Positions 34,335 to 41,663 of a stretch of DNA of 64,000 nucleotides are shown piece after piece. A program made the position numbers and the translations under genes. How positions within the stretch are numbered: the stretch's first letter is position 1; each line of letters begins with the position of its first letter. The notes under the pieces were generated by a model. It did no database searches. It worked only from the letters and a program-made list of their open reading frames with translations, and had not been told where the DNA came from. The DNA comes from an uncultured Blautia sp. Lineage in GTDB: Bacteria; Bacillota; Clostridia; Lachnospirales; Lachnospiraceae. The stretch is taken from contig USDN01000006.1 of the NCBI GenBank assembly GCA_900553515.1, positions 1 to 64,000 on the forward strand, written 5' to 3'.

Positions 34335-34401
34335 GTAAAAGAACTTAAGAAAGATATTTCGCAAATGTTACAAAAGTTGTTAATTATAAGAGGTGAGAAA
34401 C

Positions 34402-35787
34402 ATGAAAAAACGTATTGTATGTCTGATGTTAGCAGTTATGATGATGGGTACACAGGTTGCTACTGTAAGTGCTTCCAGAGAAGAAGAGCTGAGAGAGGAG
34501 CAGGCATGGACAAGCGCACAGCTTGATGCTACATATGCACAGATCGATCAGTTTTATGCAGCTAAAGAGCAGCTTCAGAGTGAGATTGCAGCATTGGACG
34601 CTAATCTTGTAAATGTCATGGTCTCCATTCAGACTCTGGAAGGAGATATCAGCAATAAAGAGGCTGATATCAAGCAGACACAGTCAGATCTTCAGAAAGC
34701 TCAGAATGCAAAAGATAAACAGTATGCAGCAATGAAACAGCGTATCCAGTATTTGTACGAAAAAGGTGGAAATGATGCATGGTTTCAGATGATGGTAAAT
34801 GCAGAGAATCTTTCCGAACTTCTTACAAAGGCTGAGTATACTCAGAAGATGTATGATTACGACAGACAGAGCCTGGAAAAATATGTAAATACAATCGATC
34901 AGGTAACAAAGCTTGGAAACCAGTATCAGCAGGAAAAAGCAGAACTGGAAGGCATGAAGCAGGAATATGAGGCAGAATCTGTAAACCTCCAGATTGCAAT
35001 TGATGAGAGAAAAGCGACATCTGCAAACTATGACAATGAGATTGCATATGCACAGCAGATGGCTAACGAATATGCAGCACTGATCCAGCAGCAGCAGGCA
35101 GAGATCGAACGCCTGGAAGCTGAGAGAATCGCGGCAGAAGAGGAAGCAAGACGCCAGGCTGAACTTGCAGCAGCAGAAGAGGCTGCACGCCAGGAAGCAG
35201 AACAGCAGGAAGACACAACCGTATATGATGAAGAGGGAAATGAGATCGATCCTGAAGACGCAGCAGAAAACGGTGATGTGGTATATGATGAAAATGGTAA
35301 TGTAATCGATCCGGATGAAATCCTTACTGAAGATGACGGAAGTTCTGAAGGTGATGTTGAATATGATGAGTATGGAAATGTGATCGACAGTGACAATACT
35401 GTAGATCCGGAGGAGTATGAAAGTTCAGGCTCTACAGGATCCGGTTCAGGTTCTTCTGTTGTAGATTTTGCAACACAGTTCGTAGGTAATCCATATGTCT
35501 GGGGCGGAACCAGCCTTACAAATGGAGCTGACTGTTCTGGCTTTGTACAGAGTGTATATGCAAACTTTGGTGTAAGCCTTCCAAGAACATCATATGAGCA
35601 GCAGAATGCAGGTACAGAGGTATCTTATGCAGATGCACAGCCGGGAGATCTGATCTGCTACGGCGGTCATGTGGCTATCTATATGGGCGATGGAAAAATT
35701 GTACATGCTTCCAATTCCAGAGATGGTATTAAGATCAGCAACGATGCTACATACAGAACTATTCTGTCTGTAAGACGTCTTGTGTAG
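34402..35787 (+). CDS. Secreted NlpC/P60 endopeptidase with coiled-coil N-terminus
   Basis: The ATG at 34402 is preferred over GTG at 34393 because AAGAGGTG is correctly spaced and gives a clean signal peptide (KKRIVCLMLAVMMMGTQVATVSA). The 461-residue protein has a long coiled coil (about 25-275, with Gln/Glu/Ala-rich heptads), like PcsB/CwlO hydrolases regulated by FtsEX. Three near-repeats of VYDENGNVIDPDE type form an acidic linker (about 275-335). The NlpC/P60 domain (about 350-461) has catalytic C in GADCSGFVQS, H in CYGGHVAIYMG and a polar HASN. It probably cleaves D-gamma-glutamyl-meso-DAP bonds. Confidence 0.92.
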   Translation: MKKRIVCLMLAVMMMGTQVATVSASREEELREEQAWTSAQLDATYAQIDQFYAAKEQLQSEIAALDANLVNVMVSIQTLEGDISNKEADIKQTQSDLQKAQNAKDKQYAAMKQRIQYLYEKGGNDAWFQMMVNAENLSELLTKAEYTQKMYDYDRQSLEKYVNTIDQVTKLGNQYQQEKAELEGMKQEYEAESVNLQIAIDERKATSANYDNEIAYAQQMANEYAALIQQQQAEIERLEAERIAAEEEARRQAELAAAEEAARQEAEQQEDTTVYDEEGNEIDPEDAAENGDVVYDENGNVIDPDEILTEDDGSSEGDVEYDEYGNVIDSDNTVDPEEYESSGSTGSGSGSSVVDFATQFVGNPYVWGGTSLTNGADCSGFVQSVYANFGVSLPRTSYEQQNAGTEVSYADAQPGDLICYGGHVAIYMGDGKIVHASNSRDGIKISNDATYRTILSVRRLV

Positions 35788-35837
35788 TCGGAAAAGAAAG
35801 AGATATTTGCATCATTAAGTTAAAACAACAAAAACAG

Positions 35838-35873
35838 GATCTTCATACTCTTTTGAGTATGGGGATCTTTTTT
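35838..35873 (+). terminator. Terminator of the coiled-coil NlpC/P60 gene
   Basis: GATCTTCATACTC (35838-35850) pairs with GAGTATGGGGATC (35855-35867) with two wobbles, then six T. Confidence 0.85.
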
Positions 35874-35900
35874 GCATAAATTTTATGTTTGAAAGATGTA

Positions 35901-35929
35901 TTGACAGTTTGATGTAATTGGAGTATATT
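35901..35929 (+). promoter_or_regulatory. tetR promoter
   Basis: TTGACA (35901-35906), 17-bp spacer, TATATT (35924-35929). Confidence 0.85.
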
Positions 35930-35940
35930 TAATAAAAAAG

Positions 35941-35960
35941 GAGGTAATCATGATTACCTC
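35941..35960 (+). promoter_or_regulatory. TetR operator O1, a perfect 20-bp palindrome
   Basis: GAGGTAATCATGATTACCTC is fully self-complementary. It covers the region just after the predicted transcription start, overlaps the Shine-Dalgarno sequence AAGGAGG (35938-35944) and the leader ATG, and ends right before the tetR start. The related site at 36730-36757 supports it as the regulator's operator. Confidence 0.82.
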
Positions 35961-35964
35961 ATGA
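35950..35964 (+). CDS. Four-codon leader peptide MITS coupled to tetR
   Basis: ATG ATT ACC TCA TGA lies 5 bp after a strong AAGGAGG, and its stop overlaps the tetR ATG at 35961 as ATGA. The strong ribosome site serves this mini-frame rather than tetR directly, so tetR translation may depend on re-initiation. The peptide itself probably has no function. Confidence 0.45.
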   Translation: MITS

Positions 35965-36650
35965 GGGCGAAAATGAATACAAATATTGAGCGAAAAAGAT
36001 CTTATGTCCAGATAACAGCAAGAATTTTGGAATCGGAAGGAATAAAAGGTGTTAATATACGTCGGATTGCTAAGGAAGCTGGATGCACAAGTGCAGTTCT
36101 TTATAAGCATTTTGATAATTTGGATCATCTTATTATGCTTGCTTCTGTTCATTTTTTGGAACCGTATATCAGGGAATTCCGACGTGTTGTGAAGAGACGT
36201 GATATTACATCTATACAGATTGATCTGTATTTATGGAAATTTTTTATACGGGAAGCATTTATGAATAAACCATATTATGAAATGATGTTTTTCAGTTCTG
36301 ATAAGGATATGCTGGAAGATTATATATATGAATACTATTCATTGTTTCCTCAAGAAGAAAAAGATTTTGATGGACTGGCAGCCAGCATTATATTTAGTAA
36401 TAATCTTGCAGAACGTGAGTATATCAGACTTAGACGGGCGGCTCATGAAGGTATGATTACATTAGAAAATGCAAGGTTGTTGAGTAGATTATCAACAGCT
36501 GTGTTTAATGGAATGTTTGTACAATATAATTTTGTAGAAAATGATAAGGGAGCATTACAAGTGGCAGCAGATGACTGTTATCAGTTGATTTTGGAGTTGT
36601 TCCATAGATTTGTAAAACCGGAGACAGATTTGAACATTGATAAAATTTGA
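35961..36650 (+). CDS. TetR-family repressor
   Basis: The 229-residue protein has an N-terminal TetR helix-turn-helix (about 12-60): ARILESEGIKGVNIRRIAKE and SAVLYKHFDNLDHLI. The rest is helical and lacks recognisable ligand motifs. The start at 35961 follows from overlap with the MITS leader. The ATG at 35973 (MNTNIERK), with GAGGG upstream, is a possible alternative. Matching palindromes at its own promoter and before the MttB-like gene suggest it represses itself and the MttB/MFS pair. Its inducer may be the methylated amine that the pair handles, which is inference. The base composition is more AT-rich than the flanking wall genes. Confidence 0.9.
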   Translation: MRAKMNTNIERKRSYVQITARILESEGIKGVNIRRIAKEAGCTSAVLYKHFDNLDHLIMLASVHFLEPYIREFRRVVKRRDITSIQIDLYLWKFFIREAFMNKPYYEMMFFSSDKDMLEDYIYEYYSLFPQEEKDFDGLAASIIFSNNLAEREYIRLRRAAHEGMITLENARLLSRLSTAVFNGMFVQYNFVENDKGALQVAADDCYQLILELFHRFVKPETDLNIDKI

Positions 36651-36656
36651 ATATGT

Positions 36657-36725
36657 TGTCAGCCAGAGACCTGGAAAAGGTTTTTGGCTGACAGAGACTG
36701 ATACAGATTCGTATCAGTATTTTTT
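36657..36725 (+). terminator. tetR terminator with a preceding hairpin
   Basis: The first hairpin is TGTCAGCCAGAGACC (36657-36671) with GGTTTTTGGCTGACA (36679-36693). A compact terminator follows: ACTGATAC-AGATTC-GTATCAGT (36697-36718), then ATTTTTT. This makes the MttB-like gene a separate transcription unit. Confidence 0.85.
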
Positions 36726-36729
36726 AAAA

Positions 36730-36757
36730 CTCAAAGGTAATCAAGATTATCTTTGAG
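36730..36757 (+). promoter_or_regulatory. TetR operator O2 upstream of the MttB-like gene
   Basis: A 28-bp inverted repeat with 13-bp arms and one mismatch: CTCAAAGGTAATC, AA, GATTATCTTTGAG. Its core AGGTAATC-AA-GATTATCT matches O1 (AGGTAATC-AT-GATTACCT) at 16 of 18 positions. No confident -35/-10 pair was found next to it. Confidence 0.78.
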
Positions 36758-36839
36758 CGCAATATGGGTCGTTTAATAAGAAAAAGATAAAATGCTGAAC
36801 ATCAGCAATTATAAAAAATATTTTTAAGGAGGAACCGTC

Positions 36840-38273
36840 ATGACAAAACAGCAGGAGTTTGAAAAAGATCAGGAGATCGTGGAGATTCTCCACAAAAATT
36901 CACTTCGTATTCTGGAGGATATTGGAATTGCATTCCTTACTGAGGAATCACGGGAAATACTTCGGAAAAATGGAATTCGTGTAGAAGGAAATCGGGCTTA
37001 TTTTTCTGAAAAACAGGTAATGGATGCTTTAGATGCAGCAGTAAAAGACTTTACTGTATATGCAAGAAACAGTAAATATAATGTGAAAATGAACACGGAA
37101 GACCTGTATATGACTCCGGGCTACGGAAGTGCTATGGTATGTGAACTGGATGGAACGGTACGTCAGGCAACTTTTGATGATTTTTTGAAATTAGCAGTGA
37201 TCGTGCAACAAAGCGAGGAGTTTGCCATCAATGGAGGCATCCTGGCACAACCTTGCGATATTGACCCGGATATTTCTGCCGAGGTTATGGTATATGCAAC
37301 ACTCTGCCGTTCTGACAAAGCTCTTTTTTCTGTATGTGCAGGGAAAGAACAGGCAGAACATATTATGGAAATGATGAAGATTATCTTTGGAGCAGATTTA
37401 ACGAAGATTCCTTGTACGTTTAACCTGATTTCTCCATTAAGTCCATTAGGGGTTACAAAAAATACTATTGAGACTATTGAGGTTTGTGCGGAGAACGGAC
37501 AGCCTCTTGTAATTGCACCGGGAAATATGGCAGGAGCTACTGGTCCCATTTCTCTTGCAGGCAATATCTCCCTTGCCAATGCGGAATTTTTAGGCATTAA
37601 TGTGTATGCACAGCTGATTCATCCAGGTACACCTTTGATCTATGGATTTGCGTCTACGGTCAGTGACATGAAGAATATGCAGGTTTCTAACGCTACGCCG
37701 GGATTTGTAAAAGAAGCGAAGTATGGAGCTCTGCTTGCTAAGAAATATGGAGTTCCCTGCAGAAGCGGCGGCGGAATGTCTGATGCCAGCGGTTTGACTG
37801 CGCAGGCAGGCGTGGAAAGTGCTATGAGCATGTTTGAATCTTTTAACGAAAGAGCGAATTTGATGATGCATGCAACTGGCTCACTCCATTCATTTAATAC
37901 TGTGAGTATTGAGAAATTCCTTCTGGATATTGAGACTTATACACGAATGAAATATTATTTTTCTGACATGCCGGTAGATGAAGACGCCCTTGCTTTTGAC
38001 GTGATTCAAGAAGCTATCGAGGAAGATGGCACATTTGTTACTCTGGAACATACTTTTGAAAGATGCCGTATAGACCCGTGGAACAGTCAGGTATCTGTAC
38101 ACAGAAACACAAAGGGGGATCCAAATCAGGCTCTTTATGAATCTATACATAAGAGATTAGATCAGCTTCTGAATTCCTATCAGCCGCCGGAAATGCCAGC
38201 AGAACAGAGAAATGCTTTGGATGTACTGATGAGAAAGATTGGTATGAAAGAAGAAGATATAGCAAAAGTATAA
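36840..38273 (+). CDS. MttB-family (non-pyrrolysine) methyltransferase
   Basis: The 477-residue protein belongs to the trimethylamine methyltransferase MttB superfamily (COG5598). It reads through without an in-frame UAG, so it is a non-pyrrolysine member like MtgB (glycine betaine), MtpB (proline betaine) or MtcB (carnitine). Family features include the N-terminal helical segment IVEILHKNSLRILEDIGIAF, the barrel segments TPGYGSAMVCELDG, GNMAGATGPISLAGN and GVPCRSGGGMSDASG, and MMHATGSLHSFNTVS. Such enzymes move a methyl group from a quaternary amine to a corrinoid protein. No corrinoid protein or reactivase gene is nearby. The specific substrate is unknown. The RBS is AAGGAGG. Confidence 0.9.
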   Translation: MTKQQEFEKDQEIVEILHKNSLRILEDIGIAFLTEESREILRKNGIRVEGNRAYFSEKQVMDALDAAVKDFTVYARNSKYNVKMNTEDLYMTPGYGSAMVCELDGTVRQATFDDFLKLAVIVQQSEEFAINGGILAQPCDIDPDISAEVMVYATLCRSDKALFSVCAGKEQAEHIMEMMKIIFGADLTKIPCTFNLISPLSPLGVTKNTIETIEVCAENGQPLVIAPGNMAGATGPISLAGNISLANAEFLGINVYAQLIHPGTPLIYGFASTVSDMKNMQVSNATPGFVKEAKYGALLAKKYGVPCRSGGGMSDASGLTAQAGVESAMSMFESFNERANLMMHATGSLHSFNTVSIEKFLLDIETYTRMKYYFSDMPVDEDALAFDVIQEAIEEDGTFVTLEHTFERCRIDPWNSQVSVHRNTKGDPNQALYESIHKRLDQLLNSYQPPEMPAEQRNALDVLMRKIGMKEEDIAKV

Positions 38274-38288
38274 CGATGAGGTAATGCT

Positions 38289-39530
38289 ATGGATAAGACA
38301 TTTGTAAAAAAATATGGAACCTTGCTGCTTTTGGCCTGTGGCGCAGGATTTATTTTTCAGCTTCCGTTTATAAGAGAAACCTTTTATATTCCAATTCAGA
38401 CTGCAATGGGACTTTCAAACGCCCAGATGGGAAAACTGAGCAGCTGGTATGCAATTGTAGCTACACCGGCATATTTTCTGGGTGGGATTGTGGCAGATCG
38501 TTTTTCACCCAAGATTATGCTGACATTTTCTTTTGTGTCAACCGGACTTTTGGGTATGTGGTTTTCTATGTTTCCGGGGTATAAAACAAGTCAGCTGATT
38601 TTTGCTTTAATGGGATTTACTACTGTCATGACCTACTGGAGTTCTGTGATTAAGGCAGTACGAATGCTTGGGTCTTCCGAAGAACAGGGACGTTTGTTTG
38701 GATTACAGGAAGGGCTGAGAGGTTTTTTGAATGCAGGATTAGTATTTGTGATGGCTGCGGTCTATGCAGGGTTCGCAGATCAGGTAGTGGGAGCTGCCTG
38801 GGCCATTCGTCTTTGTGCAGTATTACTTTTGGTTATTGGTGTGCTTTGCTGGTTTGTTATTGACAATCCTGAAAAGGGAACGCAGACAGAATCTTTGAAG
38901 GAATTAGTTTCCGGCACTTTCCAGTGTATGAAGATTTCCAGAGTATGGCTTCTGACAGGTATTGTCTTTACTGCTTATTGCGTATATGGACTGATGAGTT
39001 ATATCAATACTTATGCGGTAAATGTATGCGGAATGTCTGAAACTGCAGCTGCAAATCTGGGAGGTATCCGTTACCTTCTCCAGGGGGTTGGAGGTGTGGT
39101 AGGAGGTTTTCTGGCAGATAAGATTCATTCCAGGCTGAAGGTGATTAGTATTTCAGGAGGACTTTTGGCAGTCAGCTGGGCGGCGTTTATCTTTATTCCT
39201 GGAAATGCTTCTGCTCTGGCTGGAGTCATTGGAAACTTTTTTATTGGGGTTATTTTAATTTATGCAATTCGCAGTCAGTATTTTGCAGATATTGATGATG
39301 CAGGTCTGGATGTTAAGATTACAGGACGCGTATCTGGTATTCTTTCTACATTTGGTTATCTTCCTGACGTGTTTATGTTTACTTTGGTGGGAAGCTGGTT
39401 AGATGGAGCAGCAGGAAAAGCTGGATATAATAAAGTGTTTATTTGTGCAGCAGTGATGGGTGCGTTATGCATGCTTATTTCTGGAGGCCTGTATAAAATT
39501 GTGGAAAAAAATAAGAAAAATATAAAATGA
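38289..39530 (+). CDS. MFS transporter linked to the MttB-like enzyme
   Basis: The 413-residue protein has twelve predicted membrane spans and MFS signatures: GGIVADRFSPKIM after span 2 and GGFLADKIHSRLK after span 8. It resembles the organic-anion/sugar-phosphate type branch, but the substrate cannot be assigned. It is 15 bp downstream of the MttB-like gene and co-transcribed. It probably imports the substrate or exports the demethylated product. Using an MFS carrier rather than a BCCT or ABC betaine system is notable. Confidence 0.88.
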   Translation: MDKTFVKKYGTLLLLACGAGFIFQLPFIRETFYIPIQTAMGLSNAQMGKLSSWYAIVATPAYFLGGIVADRFSPKIMLTFSFVSTGLLGMWFSMFPGYKTSQLIFALMGFTTVMTYWSSVIKAVRMLGSSEEQGRLFGLQEGLRGFLNAGLVFVMAAVYAGFADQVVGAAWAIRLCAVLLLVIGVLCWFVIDNPEKGTQTESLKELVSGTFQCMKISRVWLLTGIVFTAYCVYGLMSYINTYAVNVCGMSETAAANLGGIRYLLQGVGGVVGGFLADKIHSRLKVISISGGLLAVSWAAFIFIPGNASALAGVIGNFFIGVILIYAIRSQYFADIDDAGLDVKITGRVSGILSTFGYLPDVFMFTLVGSWLDGAAGKAGYNKVFICAAVMGALCMLISGGLYKIVEKNKKNIK

Positions 39531-39578
39531 TTTACACAAATCTCTCTGAGTTTATACTCAGGGAGATTTATGTGTAAA
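39531..39578 (+). terminator. Hairpin after the MFS gene
   Basis: TTTACACAAATCTCTCTGAGT pairs with ACTCAGGGAGATTTATGTGTAAA over about 20 bp. No T run follows, so termination strength is uncertain. Confidence 0.55.
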
Positions 39579-39584
39579 GCATTA

Positions 39585-39637
39585 TAAAAAATACAGAACC
39601 CTCACAGGACGGAAATCCTGCGAGGGTTCTGTATTTA
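39585..39637 (-). terminator. Terminator of the thiolase operon
   Basis: AAATACAGAACCCTC and GAGGGTTCTGTATTT (39588-39602 and 39623-39637) form a long stem with an inner CAGGA/TCCTG. On the minus strand it runs into a U tract. Confidence 0.85.
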
Positions 39638-39672
39638 GGAATTTATCAATAGAAAAGGTAAGAAGGATTGTG

Positions 39673-40851
39673 TCAGCATTTCGTAAAGTACATGGAAATA
39701 CCCTGTCCACCTCCGATGCACATGCTGATCATGGCATCTTTTTTGTCTGTTCTCATTAACTCATAAAGAACCTTTACAGCGAGGACACAGCCGGTTGCTC
39801 CAATTGGATGACCGATAGAGATTCCTCCGCCGTAAATATTAACTTTGTCTTTGTCAAGTCCAAGATCCCGTCTGACAGCATATGCCTGACTTGCGAACGC
39901 TTCGTTGATCTCGAACATATCGATGTCCTGAAGATTTAATCCCAGTTTTTTCGCCAGCTTTTCACTGGAGAACTTAGGAGAATACCCCATAAGCTCCGCA
40001 TCAAATCCTGCTACAGCAAAATCTACGATTTTAAGCTTGGGAGTAACTCCAAGTTCCCGGGCTTTTTCGGCAGACATGATCACAACAGCAGCGGCACCGT
40101 CATTCAGGCTGGAAGAGTTTCCGGCAGTAACTGTTCCTCCTTTTACAAAACAGGGGCGAAGTTTGGCAAGTTTTTCGAGAGTCTGTCCTTCTCTTGGACC
40201 TTCATCTGTATCGAACACAGTTACATTGCCTTTGCGATCCTTCAGTTCAACAGGGAGAATTTCATCTTTGAACTTACCGTCTTTGATCGCTGCCACTGCA
40301 CGCTGATGGCTTTCCAGAGCGAACTGGTCCTGCTCTTCTCTGGAAACATTATATTTTGTTGCTACATTTTCTGCTGTGACACCGTTGTGATTTCCATCCA
40401 ATGGCCAGGTCAGAATATCAATGACTCCATCCTCGAATGTTTTGTGTCCCATACGGGCTCCCCAACGTGCGTCTTTCACATAATATGGAAGCTGGGAAAT
40501 ATTTTCCGCGCCTCCCGCAACAACCACATCTGCCTGTCCGGTCTGAATTTCCATAACTGCGTCAGCAATAGACTGCAGAGAAGATCCGCACTGTCTGTTT
40601 ACAGAATATGCAGTCGTTTCTTTGGGAAGACCGGCTTTCAAGCTGATCGCTCTTGCGACAAAACCGTTTTCAGCAATCTGACCAACCTGACCGATGATAA
40701 CTTCATCTACATCTGATGGTTTAATGCCTGCACGGTTTACAGCTTCTTTTACTACCATTGCACCCATATCAATTGCGGAAACAGATTTCAGGCTTCCGCC
40801 GTAGCTTCCTACAGGAAGCCTTACGCCGCTTACGATTACAACATCTTTCAT
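39673..40851 (-). CDS. Acetyl-CoA C-acetyltransferase (thiolase)
   Basis: The 392-residue protein is a full-length thiolase II. It has the acyl-carrying cysteine in NRQCGSSLQSI, the active-site motif GHPIGATG with its histidine, and the second cysteine in CIGGGQG. It interconverts two acetyl-CoA and acetoacetyl-CoA. It is the last gene of the four-gene minus-strand operon, after an SDR, a CoA-transferase and an acyl-CoA ligase. In this setting it most likely runs in the cleavage direction, feeding acetyl-CoA to central metabolism, though a role in butyrate synthesis cannot be excluded. Confidence 0.94.
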   Translation of the reverse strand: MKDVVIVSGVRLPVGSYGGSLKSVSAIDMGAMVVKEAVNRAGIKPSDVDEVIIGQVGQIAENGFVARAISLKAGLPKETTAYSVNRQCGSSLQSIADAVMEIQTGQADVVVAGGAENISQLPYYVKDARWGARMGHKTFEDGVIDILTWPLDGNHNGVTAENVATKYNVSREEQDQFALESHQRAVAAIKDGKFKDEILPVELKDRKGNVTVFDTDEGPREGQTLEKLAKLRPCFVKGGTVTAGNSSSLNDGAAAVVIMSAEKARELGVTPKLKIVDFAVAGFDAELMGYSPKFSSEKLAKKLGLNLQDIDMFEINEAFASQAYAVRRDLGLDKDKVNIYGGGISIGHPIGATGCVLAVKVLYELMRTDKKDAMISMCIGGGQGISMYFTKC

Positions 40852-40884
40852 TTTTATTCCTCCAATTTAAAATATAATATAATA

Positions 40885-41628
40885 TTAAACAATCATTCCG
40901 CCGCCTACATTGATGACCTCAGAGGTAATGTAAGCTGCTTCGTCAGAAGCCAGAAAAGCTACCATATTTCCGACATCAGACGGTTTACCTGCGTATCCCA
41001 TGGGGATTCTCTGCATCATGCTGTCCCATGCGGCGCCGTCATTAACGGTTTTTAATTTCAGTGTCATATCTGTCTCAATAAATCCTGGGCAGATAACGTT
41101 ACAGGTGATTCCTTTTCTTGCGCTTTCTCTTGCAGCAGTTTTAGTAAGTCCTACTACGCCTGCTTTGGCAGCTGCGTAATTGGCCTGTCCGATATTGCCG
41201 AGCCAGCTTCCGGAAGAAATATTGATGATACGGCCGCTGCCTTTGGTACGCATGTATTTCAGAGCTTCCTGGGTTCCGTAGAAAACGCCGGTCAGATCCA
41301 CATCAATGACAAGCTGCCAGTTTTCAACAGGCATTTTATGGAGCATTCCGTCACGGTTGATACCTGCGTTGTTTACCATGATATCAAGGGTTCCGTAGGT
41401 ATCAATGGCATATTTTACGAGAGCCTGCACTTCTTCCTGTTTGGAAACATTTACAGCAAATGCAGAGGCGGTGCCGCCAAGGGCTTCGATTTCTGCGACA
41501 GTATCATCCGCTGCCGCCATATCTGCAATGATGACCTTTGCTCCTTCTTCTGCCAGTTTCATGGCAATACCTTTTCCAAGACCGCGTCCTGAACCTGTTA
41601 CAATTGCTACTTTGTCTTTTAATCTCAT
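40885..41628 (-). CDS. SDR oxidoreductase, FabG/PhaB-like
   Basis: The 247-residue short-chain dehydrogenase has the cofactor motif TGSGRGLGKGIA, NNAG, the catalytic serine in ISSGSW and YAAAK (YxxxK). The sequence is close to 3-oxoacyl-ACP reductases and acetoacetyl-CoA reductases (PhaB). Between a CoA-transferase and a thiolase, the likely reaction is 3-hydroxyacyl-CoA to 3-ketoacyl-CoA. Cofactor preference (NAD or NADP) cannot be read confidently. Gaps to neighbours are 33-35 bp. Confidence 0.9.
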   Translation of the reverse strand: MRLKDKVAIVTGSGRGLGKGIAMKLAEEGAKVIIADMAAADDTVAEIEALGGTASAFAVNVSKQEEVQALVKYAIDTYGTLDIMVNNAGINRDGMLHKMPVENWQLVIDVDLTGVFYGTQEALKYMRTKGSGRIINISSGSWLGNIGQANYAAAKAGVVGLTKTAARESARKGITCNVICPGFIETDMTLKLKTVNDGAAWDSMMQRIPMGYAGKPSDVGNMVAFLASDEAAYITSEVINVGGGMIV

Positions 41629-41663
41629 AATGTTCCTCCTTAAAATGGTTTTATATTAATTTT

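Noticed and set aside
34366..34383. A second exact WalR box before the coiled-coil NlpC/P60 gene
   Set aside because: The half-sites are 6 bp apart instead of 5, so it was noted under the promoter but not listed as a box.
36840..38273. Pyrrolysine-containing trimethylamine methyltransferase
   Set aside because: There is no in-frame UAG and no pyl genes are nearby, so it is a non-pyrrolysine member.
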